Origin: Sphingobacteriaceae bacterium
GTDB taxonomy: Bacteria; Bacteroidota; Bacteroidia; B-17B0; Aurantibacillaceae
Reading direction: 5' to 3'
NCBI GenBank assembly: GCA_002319075.1
Contig: NVQB01000001.1
Location: forward strand, 2,790,001 to 2,854,000
Length of the DNA: 64,000 nt
A model generated the notes under the pieces. The model had not been told where the DNA came from and did not search any database. It saw only the letters and a list, made by a program, of their open reading frames with translations. Positions within the stretch are counted from its first letter, which is position 1. Each line of letters starts with the position of its first letter. This document shows, in pieces, positions 13,969-23,490 of this stretch. The translations under genes were made by a program, and so were the position numbers.

Positions 13969-16900
13969 ATGAAAAAAATCATCTGGGTATCTTTTTTTAT
14001 TTGCAATTTTGTTTTTTCTCAGGCGCAGGAGTATAAAAAAATGCAAGATGCTGCCGCCAAAGCGTGCGAAGAAGGCGACTTCAAAAATGCCATTGAGCTT
14101 TCAGAATCGGCGATACACGCTGCTACCAGAGACAAGAAAACCAATGTAGATGACTTATATTCTTTGCGATCTGAGAATGCGGCCTACTATCTTTTAAGCG
14201 AGCAGGTTGAGAAAGGACTGAGTTTATTTGCTGGTTTAACAGAAGAAGTAGGTACTGGAAAATATCCCATTGCAGAAATGAATCTAAACCAGAACTATGG
14301 GATCGCTCTTGTTTTTTTAGGTCTCTATAGTGATGCCTTACCCCTTCTGGAAAAAGCCCACGGGTTAAGTAAGACGCAAAAAATGAAAACCAAAGATCTG
14401 GTGTCATGCCTGGGTTCGCTTGCTGTATGTTACCAGTATCAGTACGATTTTTTAAAATCAGAAGCTATTTTTAAGGAAGCGGAGTTAGTTTGTGAAAGAG
14501 ATAATTTGATGAATACGGCAGATTATGCTGCTCTTGAAAGTAATTTTGCGCTGCTGTATCGCGACATGCAAATTCCAATCAGTGCTAATGAGTGTTATCT
14601 GAAGGCAGAGAAAACTTTTACAAGATCAAAAGATACTTTGAATCCTCAATATCCTGTTTTTTTATTGGATTACGGATCAATGCTTGCGGACGCCAACCAG
14701 TTTGAGAAAGCACTAAGTCTGTCTTACAGGGCAAAAAACATAGATAAAAAGCTTTACACAGAGAATTCAAATGCTTATGCAGCCGACCTGAATAATCTGG
14801 GCTACATTTATGCCCGCATGAATAAAATTGTGGAGACTGAACAGTTTTACATACAGTCTTTAAAGATCAAAAAAGAATTGCCTTTTGTGAGATTAGACAG
14901 CTACCTCACTACTTTAAGTAATTTAATGGTTTTTTATTCTAACATGGGAAGAGATGAGGAAGCTGTTGGATTTGTTAAGGAGCTGGAGGATGGGTTAAGG
15001 AATAAAGAGCTCACTGATACTTTGAAGCGCGCTACTTTCGCGAATAATCTTGGTATCCAGTTTAAAAACCGGGGAGATATTCTCAAATCTATATACTATT
15101 TTAAAGAGGCTTTAAGGTATTATGAAGCCATTTATGGTAAGGATAATTTGTTTATGGCTGAGGTGTACATAGACATGGGAACAGCTTTTTTTGCGGTGGA
15201 TAATTTTAAAGAGACATCCGACTACCTGAATAAAGCCGCCGATATTTATTCAAAAACCAAAGTGGAAGATAATGTGAATACCATTGGGATGTTTTGCAAT
15301 CTCGCCATTATTTTAAAAGAAGTAAATAAAGTTAAGGAAGCCAATACATACATAAACAAAGCTCTTGACCTCACAAAAAAATTCAATGTTAAACAAGCAG
15401 ATATTTTAGAGCAGGTTTATATTAGTAAAGCTGAGATTGCTGCCGAGCTGCACGATGTGAAGATTTCAACGGATTATTTTAATAAATACCTCGAATTAAA
15501 ATATGCGCAGATCGAAGAAAATTTCAGCTATATGACGGAAAATGAAAAAATGTTTTTCCTTGAAGAGTTTGAACATAATATCAAGAATTTTTATACGATG
15601 ATCTTAAGTGAAATTGAAAAGTACCCCGAGCTTATTAAGGCTTTGCTGGATTTTCGTTTGAAGACAAAAGCAATGTTACTCAATAATCTTTCTAAGATCA
15701 AACAAAGCATCATTGATTTGAACGATCCTCTTCTGAACCAAAAATTTGATGATCTTAAATTAAAACGTGAAACAGTTGCCAAGCTGCTGAGTTTTAACAC
15801 CGAAGATTATCCCAATGCACTATCTGAAGCCTCTGCTTTAAAGGCTGAAGCCGATTTAATGGAAAAAGAAATTTCATTAAAAGTGAGCGGAACTTTCTCA
15901 GGAGATGCAACGAAAAAAAGTGACTGGAAGACCATTCAAAAATTATTAAGTCCGGGAGAAGCTGCCATTGAGATCTTTCAATGTTACCTGGTTTACAATA
16001 ATAATCAGGGTAAGGGAACCAATTACACTTACATTGTTATTAAGCCAACGGGAGAACCTTTTGCTCTTACAATAGATCGCCCCATTAGCTGGGAAGATGA
16101 AGTGCTTAATCTTTACAGAAACAGCATTGACTTTAAGAAAACAGAGCCTGATCTCTATCGTCGTCTCTGGAAATTTGTAGATGAAAAATTAGCCGATACC
16201 AAAACTGTTTACATATCACCGGATGGCATTTATAATCAACTCAATCTGAATACAATTTACAATGACGAAAAAAAGCAGTATCTGATCGAAGAAAAAGAAG
16301 TTCATTTACTTACTACTTTGAATGATCTACAAAATGTAAAATCCTCAACTTTTAGGAAGCCGAGTAACGCGGTGCTGGTGGGAGATCCAAAGTTTGATTA
16401 CGATATCACAAAATTAAATGTTCCCAAAAAAGAAAAAGAGGTTTCGCTGGCTGTTGCTTCGCGGGGGGCTTTTGGTTTTGCTCTGGCTGAATTGCCGGGA
16501 ACAAAAGTAGAAGTGGAAGTGATCAAGACTATTTTTGACAAGAATAACGTGAGTTGCAAATTATTGATGGAAGAAGCGGCTAATGAGCGTGATGTCAAAA
16601 AAATTAAAAGTCCTGATGTTCTTCATCTTGCTACGCATGGTTTTTTTCTTGAAGATCCAAAGGAAGAAGACCTGGCAGCTTATGATAAACTGGAAAAAGA
16701 GTTTTATAAAAACCCGATGGTGCGTTCTGGTATTTTTTTTAGTGGAGCCAATAAAGATTACGCTCTTAATACTTCGAATGCATCCTCCATTACCGATTTT
16801 GAAGATGGGATGCTCACTTCATACGAAGCTATGAACTTGAGTCTTGATAAAACAGAACTTGTAGTGTTAAGTGCTTGTCAAACGGGTTTAGGAAAAGTAA

Positions 16901-17139
16901 AAAACGGGGAAGGGGTTTATGGTTTGCAAAGGGCGTTTAAGCTAGCCGGAGCTAAATCCATTATTATGAGTCTTTGGCCGGTGAGCGACGATGCTACAAA
17001 GGATCTTATGATTGCGTTTTACGATCATTGGATTAAGAACGGAGATATGTACCAGGCATTTAAAGTAGCACAGCTGGAGGTTAAGAAAAAATACCTGGAG
17101 CCCTATTATTGGGGGGCCTTTATTCTTGTGGGCAAATAA
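13969..17139 (+). CDS. Secreted TPR-CHAT caspase-like protein
   Basis: 1056 residues. A signal peptide (first about 20 residues, ending FVFSQAQ) directs export. Residues about 20-500 are tetratricopeptide repeats with NN/LG and YY patterns, followed by a helical linker. Residues about 660-1056 are a CHAT domain with the catalytic dyad His890 in LHLATHGFF and Cys970 in LSACQTGLG, and the C-terminal IIMSLWPVSDDAT. CHAT domains are caspase-like cysteine peptidases; a periplasmic or surface version with TPR targeting is common in Bacteroidota but poorly studied. Both catalytic residues are intact. It follows the LytTR-only gene and precedes an OmpA-type gene by about 90 bp. Confidence 0.93.
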   Translation: MKKIIWVSFFICNFVFSQAQEYKKMQDAAAKACEEGDFKNAIELSESAIHAATRDKKTNVDDLYSLRSENAAYYLLSEQVEKGLSLFAGLTEEVGTGKYPIAEMNLNQNYGIALVFLGLYSDALPLLEKAHGLSKTQKMKTKDLVSCLGSLAVCYQYQYDFLKSEAIFKEAELVCERDNLMNTADYAALESNFALLYRDMQIPISANECYLKAEKTFTRSKDTLNPQYPVFLLDYGSMLADANQFEKALSLSYRAKNIDKKLYTENSNAYAADLNNLGYIYARMNKIVETEQFYIQSLKIKKELPFVRLDSYLTTLSNLMVFYSNMGRDEEAVGFVKELEDGLRNKELTDTLKRATFANNLGIQFKNRGDILKSIYYFKEALRYYEAIYGKDNLFMAEVYIDMGTAFFAVDNFKETSDYLNKAADIYSKTKVEDNVNTIGMFCNLAIILKEVNKVKEANTYINKALDLTKKFNVKQADILEQVYISKAEIAAELHDVKISTDYFNKYLELKYAQIEENFSYMTENEKMFFLEEFEHNIKNFYTMILSEIEKYPELIKALLDFRLKTKAMLLNNLSKIKQSIIDLNDPLLNQKFDDLKLKRETVAKLLSFNTEDYPNALSEASALKAEADLMEKEISLKVSGTFSGDATKKSDWKTIQKLLSPGEAAIEIFQCYLVYNNNQGKGTNYTYIVIKPTGEPFALTIDRPISWEDEVLNLYRNSIDFKKTEPDLYRRLWKFVDEKLADTKTVYISPDGIYNQLNLNTIYNDEKKQYLIEEKEVHLLTTLNDLQNVKSSTFRKPSNAVLVGDPKFDYDITKLNVPKKEKEVSLAVASRGAFGFALAELPGTKVEVEVIKTIFDKNNVSCKLLMEEAANERDVKKIKSPDVLHLATHGFFLEDPKEEDLAAYDKLEKEFYKNPMVRSGIFFSGANKDYALNTSNASSITDFEDGMLTSYEAMNLSLDKTELVVLSACQTGLGKVKNGEGVYGLQRAFKLAGAKSIIMSLWPVSDDATKDLMIAFYDHWIKNGDMYQAFKVAQLEVKKKYLEPYYWGAFILVGK

Positions 17140-17231
17140 TATACGTGTTTCACGGTAGTGCGAATACCCAGCAGCGGGTATTTGCAGAGTTGATTGGCTG
17201 TTTAATATTTGTATATCTAAACCACACACAC

Positions 17232-18836
17232 ATGAAGCCACTCTTACCTGCGTTGTTATTAACGATATCTACCTTTACTCAGGCGCAAACCGGTACACAT
17301 ACCGAAGTCACTAAAACGGTACTTGAAAATCTCGGCACGAATGTAAATTCAAGTTCGGGGGAGTTATTACCGGTAATTACAGCTGATGGAAGTACGCTTT
17401 ATTTTGTACGCGATGGTCATTACGATAACTTCTCAAGCCAGGACGTATGGTATTGTACACGGGAAGGTTCGGGCTGGTCGAAGGCTATTCATCCGAAAGC
17501 ACCTATTAACCATTCTGGTAAAAATTCGAACGTTTCAAATGTCTCTACAGACGGAAATCAGTTGTTGGTTCGTGGCGCCTTTGAGGATGGGGAGTTTGAG
17601 GGTTCAGGACTTTCCATCATTACAAAAAATAAAAAAGGTGAATGGAAAGATCCAAAAAAACTAGAGATCGCAAATTTCAAAAAATATGCAGATGCGGGTT
17701 CTTATAATAACTCCTTTCTGGCGCCCAATGGAAAAACATTGATTTATGCTTTTTCTGACAGAAGCAATGGAAATAAACATGATCTCTATTTCAGCCATCT
17801 GATCTTAAAAGACAACTGGAGTAAACCAAAATCTATAAAAGACTTTACAAAGTTTGTTGGTAAAGCTTTAAACAACAATACATGGACAGAACCTCAGAAA
17901 ATAACTGTTTTAAGTAATAGAGATTACAATGAATTCGGACCCTTTATGGCGGCTGATGGGGTTACACTTTATTATTCAACAAATAAACCTGGTGGATTCG
18001 GTGATCAGGATATCTGGATGACCAAACGATTAGATGATACCTGGCAAAACTGGTCGGAGCCCATTAATCTGGGAGCCAGCATAAACAGCGACGATTGGGA
18101 TGCCTATTATTGCCTGGACGCCAGGGGAGAAGAAGCTTACATGGTGTCGAGCAAAGGAACCGGAAACAGTGATATCGTAAAAGTGAAATTGGTAAAAGAG
18201 ATGCGTCCTAACCCGGTTATTTTAATAAAAGGCAAAGTATTTAATGCTAAAACAAAAGAACCCATTGGTGCAAGCATAGAATACGAAACCCTCATCGATG
18301 GAAAGAATGTGGGTGTTGCTCAATCGAACCCGCAAACCGGTGAATATAAAATTATTTTACCCTATGGAAAAAACTATGGATTTATGGCCTATGCCGATAA
18401 GCATGCTTCGGTTTCCGACAATTTTGATTTAACTACGGTGGCCGAATATAAAGAGATTGTTCGTGATCTTTATTTAGTACCTATGGAAGTGGGAACTACC
18501 ATTCGTTTGAATAATATCTTTTTTGACGTCGCCAAAGCCACATTGCGTCCGGAGTCCTATTCAGAATTAGACAGGCTTGCGGGTTTAATGACGCAAAACA
18601 GCAAAATGCAAATAGAACTTTCAGGTCACACGGATAACGTAGGTGGTGCTGAGGCCAACTTAAGCCTTTCTTCCGACCGTGCCAAAGCCGTTACGGATTA
18701 CTTAATAAGTCTGGGAATTGCTACTGATCGTATTGTGGTGAAAGGATATGGCGAAACTAAACCTTTAACATCTAACGATACCGAGGAAGGTAAACAATTA
18801 AACAGGCGTGTGGAGTTTACGATCCTTAAGAACTAG
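17232..18836 (+). CDS. OmpA-family protein with PD40 propeller
   Basis: 534 residues from ATG 17232; the longer frame from 17109 lacks a signal sequence and overlaps the upstream gene. A signal peptide (LLTISTFTQAQ) is followed by PD40/WD40-like beta-propeller repeats (GSTLYFVRDGHYDNFS, GVTLYYSTNKPGGFG, DIWMTKR), a CNA-B or carboxypeptidase-regulatory-like beta-sandwich (LIKGKVFNAKTKEPIGASI), and a C-terminal OmpA peptidoglycan-binding domain (IELSGHTDNVGGAEANL, LSSDRAKAV, NRRVEF). It probably spans from outer membrane to peptidoglycan or is anchored in the periplasm. The start is preceded by CCACACACAC. Confidence 0.94.
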   Translation: MKPLLPALLLTISTFTQAQTGTHTEVTKTVLENLGTNVNSSSGELLPVITADGSTLYFVRDGHYDNFSSQDVWYCTREGSGWSKAIHPKAPINHSGKNSNVSNVSTDGNQLLVRGAFEDGEFEGSGLSIITKNKKGEWKDPKKLEIANFKKYADAGSYNNSFLAPNGKTLIYAFSDRSNGNKHDLYFSHLILKDNWSKPKSIKDFTKFVGKALNNNTWTEPQKITVLSNRDYNEFGPFMAADGVTLYYSTNKPGGFGDQDIWMTKRLDDTWQNWSEPINLGASINSDDWDAYYCLDARGEEAYMVSSKGTGNSDIVKVKLVKEMRPNPVILIKGKVFNAKTKEPIGASIEYETLIDGKNVGVAQSNPQTGEYKIILPYGKNYGFMAYADKHASVSDNFDLTTVAEYKEIVRDLYLVPMEVGTTIRLNNIFFDVAKATLRPESYSELDRLAGLMTQNSKMQIELSGHTDNVGGAEANLSLSSDRAKAVTDYLISLGIATDRIVVKGYGETKPLTSNDTEEGKQLNRRVEFTILKN

Positions 18837-18900
18837 GATATACTACTCAAGTTTGATAGCTATGTGACAGAGGCGTCGTACTTTTTTTATGTTCAATAAT

Positions 18901-18935
18901 ATGCAAAGAGCCAGAAATTTTCCGGCTCTTTGCAT
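18901..18935. terminator. Perfect 12-bp inverted repeat between convergent genes
   Basis: ATGCAAAGAGCC (18901-18912) pairs with GGCTCTTTGCAT (18924-18935). It lies between the convergent OmpA gene and the lipoprotein gene. T-runs are short, so it is a likely but weak bidirectional terminator. Confidence 0.55.
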
Positions 18936-19023
18936 TTGTGCTGTCATTGCTTTTGTATTTTAGTTTTTAAGGAAGTCTTACATTCCTTTTGTAACTTCAA
19001 TCCCGGCTACTGAGTGCACTCTC

Positions 19024-19485
19024 TTAGTTGAGATTAATTCGCTCTTTAATATCTACCGGAATTTTTTTCCGGACAAATAATTTTCCAACCTTCAGATTTC
19101 CTTTTACTTCAACAGAATTTTTAAATGCTGCGCCGCTTAATAATTTCATCACGTCCATAATATTGGCACCTTTAAAATCATTTTTTAAGTTGAAACTATA
19201 AGTTTCCTCAGCATTCGCATTAATGTGAACTCTCTTTGTCAGTTTAGCTTTACCAAGGTACACGCCGCTATAAGTCACGTCAAATTCACTTTTATAAATG
19301 GAGAAGCCGAATGCGTTAGGATTTTTAATGCCTATCATAATATCTCCATCGATGCCGGAAGTATTAATCGTGTTTACTTTAAAACCTTTAACACCTGTGC
19401 ATTGCACTTCTTTAAAATCTTTGCAGTTAGTAAAAGAAAGAAACGTGCAAATGCAAAAAATCAAGAGAGAAAATCGGTAAGTCAT
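19024..19485 (-). CDS. LEA14-like lipoprotein
   Basis: 153 residues with a lipoprotein-type signal sequence ending LSFTNC, so the mature protein would be lipidated at that Cys. The body has the LEA type 2 pattern: alternating beta strands, IKNPNAFGFSIYKSEFDVTYSGVYLG with the NPN motif, then a TYSFNLKN strand. Such single-domain LEA14-like proteins are common in Bacteroidota envelopes, with no agreed function. It is the last gene of a three-gene minus-strand run with a small membrane protein and an M20 peptidase. Confidence 0.82.
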   Translation of the reverse strand: MTYRFSLLIFCICTFLSFTNCKDFKEVQCTGVKGFKVNTINTSGIDGDIMIGIKNPNAFGFSIYKSEFDVTYSGVYLGKAKLTKRVHINANAEETYSFNLKNDFKGANIMDVMKLLSGAAFKNSVEVKGNLKVGKLFVRKKIPVDIKERINLN

Positions 19486-19488
19486 TTT

Positions 19489-19725
19489 TTATTTTTTTAA
19501 AGTACGTAATAGCATTATGAGCGAAGATAAAGTCCAGACCCCTTCCAAAACAACGAAGGGCCAGAAGTGAATCAGGTAGCTGGAAATGCAGGCCAGTCCT
19601 GCGCCAATAACGTTTAAAAGCAGATACTTCGCAGAAGTAGAGCTCCATTTGTTGGCAAGATTAAATGCGAAGGCGATCAATAAAATAGTAACACCTGTTG
19701 TTCCAGTAATATCTCCGTTATTCAC
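19489..19725 (-). CDS. Small membrane protein, CBU_0592-like
   Basis: 78 residues with three predicted membrane helices (GVTILLIAFAFNLA, KYLLLNVIGAGLACISSYLI, FVVLEGVWTLSSLIMLL). Size, the LNVIGA segment and the EGVW motif fit the CBU_0592 family of uncharacterised membrane proteins. Its start codon touches the stop of the M20 peptidase gene (1-base overlap), so it is translationally coupled to it. Function unknown. Confidence 0.8.
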   Translation of the reverse strand: MNNGDITGTTGVTILLIAFAFNLANKWSSTSAKYLLLNVIGAGLACISSYLIHFWPFVVLEGVWTLSSLIMLLRTLKK

Positions 19726-21122
19726 TATTTAGAATTTAATTCAGTAAAATACTTATAGAACAAGGGAATAGTTTCGATGCCTTTGTAGTAATTGAACAAG
19801 CCATAATGTTCATTTGGAGAGTGCAGAGCGTCTGAGTCTAAACCGAATCCAAATAAAATACTATCCAGACCTAGTTCTTTTTTAAATAAGGCAACTATGG
19901 GAATACTTCCACCACCGCGTGTAGGGATTGGTTTTTTACCATACGTCTCCTGCATGGCCTTGCTGGCAGCCTTAAAACCTGCGCTCTCTGTACTCACAAC
20001 AACAGGTTCTCCACCATGGTGCGCAGTTACTTTTACCTTAACAGATTTAGGCGCAGTTTTTTCAAAATGTTTTTGAAAAAGTTCACTTATTTTATGGGAG
20101 TCCTGATCAGGCACTAAACGCATACTAATTTTTGCAAATGCTTTAGAAGGCAAAACGGTTTTTGCACCTTCGCCAATATAACCGCCCCAGATACCATTTA
20201 CATCTAAAGTGGGACGAATACCAGTTCTCTCATTACTACTAAATCCTTTCTCACCCAGCTCTTCGTCGATGGCCAGATCTTTTTTAAATTCATTCAGATC
20301 AAAGGGTGCTTTTCCTAACTCTGCACGTTCAGCATTAGTTAATTCTACAACCTCATCGTAAAAACCCGGAATTGTGATGTGATTGTTTTCATCGTGACAA
20401 TCGGCAATCATCTTACATAAAATATTAATTGGATTCGCCACTGCACCACCATATACCCCACTGTGTAAATCACGGTTCGGACCAACCACTTCTACTTCCA
20501 TATAGGCTAAACCCCGCAAACCCACGTCAATACTGGGTGTGTCGTTAGCGATAATAGAAGTATCAGAAATTAGAATCACATCACCTTTTAAGCGGTTTTT
20601 ATTCTCAATGATCCACGGACCTAGATTCGGAGAGCCCACTTCTTCTTCTCCTTCAATCATAAACTTTACATTGCAGGGAAGCGTGTTTGTTTTCATCATG
20701 TATTCAAACGCTTTCACGTGCATGTACATTTGTCCTTTATCGTCGCAGGCACCGCGTGCAAAAATTGCTCCTTCCGGATGAATAGGTGTTTTTTTGATAA
20801 CGGGCTCAAACGGTGGCGAATCCCAAAGATTAATCGGATCTGCCGGTTGCACATCGTAATGTCCATACACAATTACCGTTGGTTTTTTAGGATCAATTAT
20901 TTTTTCTCCATACACAACCGGATTTCCTTTAGTTTGCGAAAGTTCTACTTTATCAGCTCCGGCTTCGATTAGCCTCTGCTTTACAGCCTCTGCTGTTTTT
21001 ATTACATCTGCCTTATATTTACTATCGGCACTCACCGAAGGGATTTTAAGCAGTTCTACTAATTCATTCAATAAGCGATCTTTATTCTGATCTAAATAAC
21101 CCGTAATGTCTGACTTTTCCAT
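19725..21122 (-). CDS. M20 family dipeptidase
   Basis: 465 residues, typical length for the cytosolic M20 dipeptidase branch. Metal-binding residues are visible as the His-Asp of VYGHYDVQP, the Asp of FARGACDDKGQMYMHVKA, the Glu pair of MIEGEEEVGSPNLG, the Asp of ISDTSI, and the final His in HSPNEHYGL. A dimerisation insert (residues about 190-300) is present. It hydrolyses di- or short peptides with two divalent metals. It heads a minus-strand operon, and no signal peptide is seen. Confidence 0.95.
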   Translation of the reverse strand: MEKSDITGYLDQNKDRLLNELVELLKIPSVSADSKYKADVIKTAEAVKQRLIEAGADKVELSQTKGNPVVYGEKIIDPKKPTVIVYGHYDVQPADPINLWDSPPFEPVIKKTPIHPEGAIFARGACDDKGQMYMHVKAFEYMMKTNTLPCNVKFMIEGEEEVGSPNLGPWIIENKNRLKGDVILISDTSIIANDTPSIDVGLRGLAYMEVEVVGPNRDLHSGVYGGAVANPINILCKMIADCHDENNHITIPGFYDEVVELTNAERAELGKAPFDLNEFKKDLAIDEELGEKGFSSNERTGIRPTLDVNGIWGGYIGEGAKTVLPSKAFAKISMRLVPDQDSHKISELFQKHFEKTAPKSVKVKVTAHHGGEPVVVSTESAGFKAASKAMQETYGKKPIPTRGGGSIPIVALFKKELGLDSILFGFGLDSDALHSPNEHYGLFNYYKGIETIPLFYKYFTELNSK

Positions 21123-21213
21123 ATAAAAAAATTGAACCTTAAAGTTAGTGTTTTACTACCTATTATAAAAAGAATAATTTGCTCTGCGTCCCATGGAGTT
21201 AGCTGATTATTTC

Positions 21214-21221
21214 TAATTTTG
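21214..21221 (+). promoter_or_regulatory. TAnnTTTG -7 element abutting the BNR-repeat gene
   Basis: TAATTTTG ends 5 bp before the ATG at 21227, so the predicted transcription start coincides with the start codon. It is the same sequence and nearly the same spacing as at mqnB, suggesting a second leaderless transcript. Confidence 0.45.
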
Positions 21222-21226
21222 TGTAC

Positions 21227-22507
21227 ATGATAAAAAGGGTTATTCTTCTTTGCTTTCTGTTGCTGGTTTTCAAACAAAACAAAGCACAGTTTAACGCCTT
21301 GCTTACCGAAGGCGATTTCGCGCCGGCAGCAGCACCTAAGTTTGCCATTGAAGATAAAAACACAAAACATAAAGACGCACCTCATGCTTATTTTGATCCT
21401 GTGCGCAAACTCTGGCATGCAACGTGGACTCAATTCGATAGTTATAAAAGCAAACAAAAAAGAGACGTTTCAGTTATCTATTATTCGCGTTCTGATGAAG
21501 GGAAAACATGGACAACGCCTAAACAACTTAATTTTTTTACTGGCGACTGTCTTGATGGCGACAGCACTGTTAAAGGGCCAATGCCTTGCGTTGGCAGTAA
21601 CGGAGAAGTCTACATAACCTGGGCGAGCCCAAAAGGATTAGCTTTTCAATGTTCTTTAGACAGTGGAAAAACCTGGTTAAAAGAAGAAAAAATCATTAAC
21701 CCAATTAAGGGCGGCTGGGCAAATAAAGTAGACGAGATTAAAACGAACGGATTGCCTTTTATTACCTGTGATCTGAGTAACGGCGAATTCAGAGGCCGGA
21801 TTTATATTACCTGGAGTGATGAAAAAAATGGCGTTAAAAATAAAGACGTTTTTTTAGTTTATAGTGATGATAAAGGTCAAACCTGGACAGAGCCAGTGCT
21901 TGTGAGTTACCGTCCAAATCACCGGGAGCAGTTTAAGCCTTGCATAAAAGTAGATACGTTGACTGGTTTTGTTTATGTTTTATATTTTGATAAACAGAAT
22001 TTTGCGCAGGGCAAAGAAACTGACCTGACATTGGCCTTGAGTAAAAACGGCGGGTTAAAATTTGATTATTACAAAATAAATTCACGGCCTTTTGCGTTTA
22101 ACTCAAACTTTCTGGAGCTTGAAGATAACAATGGCATGAAAGCCCGTTGGTTGCAGGCTGATGGCTCTAAACGTTTTGGCCTTTATGAAGTGTCGGTTAA
22201 TGAGAGTACTATAAATGAGTATTACCTGAAAGATGCAGCTGAGGAAATAGAGATTGCCCGAAGTTTTAAATTTGAAGATAAAATAGATCTTGACTTCAAA
22301 ATTAAAAACAATGCTCTGATCACCGCAGTGGTTACAAAACCACTGGAGCCGGGCTTTGAAAAAATTATTTTTAAAGACAGGCGCGTTTATGGAGGAGCCA
22401 ATAAATTGAGCATCGATACTAAGCTGGCGGGTCTTAAAAAAGGAAATTATGTACTAACTTTATATTATAACAACCGAAATTCTTTTGTCTGGATTACCGA
22501 GGAATAA
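21227..22507 (+). CDS. Secreted BNR/Asp-box repeat protein (sialidase-like propeller)
   Basis: 426 residues from ATG 21227; a GTG two codons earlier overlaps the -7 element. A signal peptide (ILLCFLLLVFKQNKAQ) precedes a six-bladed propeller with Asp-box motifs SDEGKTWTTP, SLDSGKTWLK and SDDKGQTWTEP. The catalytic arginine triad, Tyr-Glu pair and FRIP of true sialidases is not evident, so I call it a sialidase-fold protein of unknown substrate. The C-terminal 90 residues form a beta-rich tail. It overlaps the next gene by about 23 bp. Confidence 0.88.
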   Translation: MIKRVILLCFLLLVFKQNKAQFNALLTEGDFAPAAAPKFAIEDKNTKHKDAPHAYFDPVRKLWHATWTQFDSYKSKQKRDVSVIYYSRSDEGKTWTTPKQLNFFTGDCLDGDSTVKGPMPCVGSNGEVYITWASPKGLAFQCSLDSGKTWLKEEKIINPIKGGWANKVDEIKTNGLPFITCDLSNGEFRGRIYITWSDEKNGVKNKDVFLVYSDDKGQTWTEPVLVSYRPNHREQFKPCIKVDTLTGFVYVLYFDKQNFAQGKETDLTLALSKNGGLKFDYYKINSRPFAFNSNFLELEDNNGMKARWLQADGSKRFGLYEVSVNESTINEYYLKDAAEEIEIARSFKFEDKIDLDFKIKNNALITAVVTKPLEPGFEKIIFKDRRVYGGANKLSIDTKLAGLKKGNYVLTLYYNNRNSFVWITEE

Positions 22508-23111
22508 ACTAGTACCGACCCTTATCGCGATTTTTGCGCCAGGCTGTATGGTACATGCGCAACAACGAATAAGCAGTGTAGCGCTCTATCCTACAAATAC
22601 CAGCGTAGTAATTAAATTCAGCATAGAGCCCGGCGCTACCTGCAGTGGATTTACGATTTTACATAGCCTGGATTCGTTAAATTATGACGAAGTAGCTACA
22701 GAGCCCGGAATTTGCGGAACTTCAGCCACAAGCGAAGAAAAAAGTTTTACGCACTTTGCGCCGGTTTTTGATCAGGTAAATTACTACAAAGTTAGGCTTG
22801 AACCGCGTGTGGAGACGTCTTTTTCAAAAAGCATTTTCGTAAACTCGCCTGTACAGAAAGGTTTATATGTTTATCCAAATCCGCATTATGAGTCAGGGGA
22901 AGTGCTTTCACTCAAAATTCCGGAGGTAGAAAATACTAAACTTAGCGGAGGCATTTTTAATGCATTTGGAGTGTTGGTCAAGAACCTGGATGTATTCACC
23001 ATCGGCGATCGAGCAGAAATTACTATTTCTGAGCTGGAAAATGGCTTTCATTCCCTCCGTTTAAAACATGAATCCGAAATATTCACTTGTAAATTAATTG
23101 TTCTGCACTAA
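22485..23111 (+). CDS. Putative T9SS-exported protein with C-terminal sorting-like domain
   Basis: 208 residues. The only start that keeps a signal-like segment (LVPTLIAIFAPGCMVHAQ) is TTG 22485, inside the end of the previous gene. A fibronectin-like beta-sandwich (residues about 30-120) is followed by GLYVYPNPHYESGEVLSLKI, which resembles the start of a type A T9SS C-terminal sorting domain, and it ends with SLRL...KLIVLH-type strands. If so, it crosses the outer membrane through the gliding/Por secretion system. A PorP/SprF family gene lies at 57 kb. Start confidence is low; coding is fairly sure. Confidence 0.72.
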   Translation: MSGLPRNKLVPTLIAIFAPGCMVHAQQRISSVALYPTNTSVVIKFSIEPGATCSGFTILHSLDSLNYDEVATEPGICGTSATSEEKSFTHFAPVFDQVNYYKVRLEPRVETSFSKSIFVNSPVQKGLYVYPNPHYESGEVLSLKIPEVENTKLSGGIFNAFGVLVKNLDVFTIGDRAEITISELENGFHSLRLKHESEIFTCKLIVLH

Positions 23112-23112
23112 T

Positions 23113-23490
23113 ATGGAAGTAAGAGCTGATACCTATCTATGGGCCATCCGCATGTATAAATCCCGCACACTGGCGTCAGATGCTATCAAAGGCGGGAAAG
23201 TTAAACTCGATGAACAATCATTTAAACCTTCGCATGTTGTTAAGGTGGGTGAGCGTTACACTATGAGCATTGGTTACGATAAAAAGATTATTGAAGTGAG
23301 TGCACTCATGGATAAACGCCAGAGTTTTGAAATAGCGCAAAAGCATTATTTGGATCTTTCACCACCACCCGAGAAAAAGGGGGAAGTTTTACCCTCAGCA
23401 TTTTTTAAGGTAAATATAAAAAGAGAAAGGGGCACGGGCAGGCCAACCAAAAAAGATAGGCGTGATATGGATGATTTCGGCTCGCTTTAA
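23113..23490 (+). CDS. S4-domain RNA-binding protein, Hsp15-like
   Basis: 125 residues from ATG 23113, directly after the previous stop. Residues 1-60 are an S4 domain (RADTYLWAIRMYKSRTLASD, IKGGKVKLD, VKVGERYTM). A basic tail (NIKRERGTGRPTKKDRRDMD) follows. Hsp15 family members bind stalled 50S subunits carrying nascent chains and recycle them. The downstream gene is convergent and begins to overlap immediately, with the two stop codons abutting at 23490/23491. Confidence 0.92.
   Translation: MEVRADTYLWAIRMYKSRTLASDAIKGGKVKLDEQSFKPSHVVKVGERYTMSIGYDKKIIEVSALMDKRQSFEIAQKHYLDLSPPPEKKGEVLPSAFFKVNIKRERGTGRPTKKDRRDMDDFGSL

Noticed and set aside
17109-17231. Extended N-terminus of the OmpA protein
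   Set aside because: It overlaps the end of the CHAT gene and would bury the signal peptide at residue 42.
21227-22507. True exo-alpha-sialidase
   Set aside because: Asp-boxes show only the propeller fold. The catalytic arginine triad and FRIP motif could not be found.
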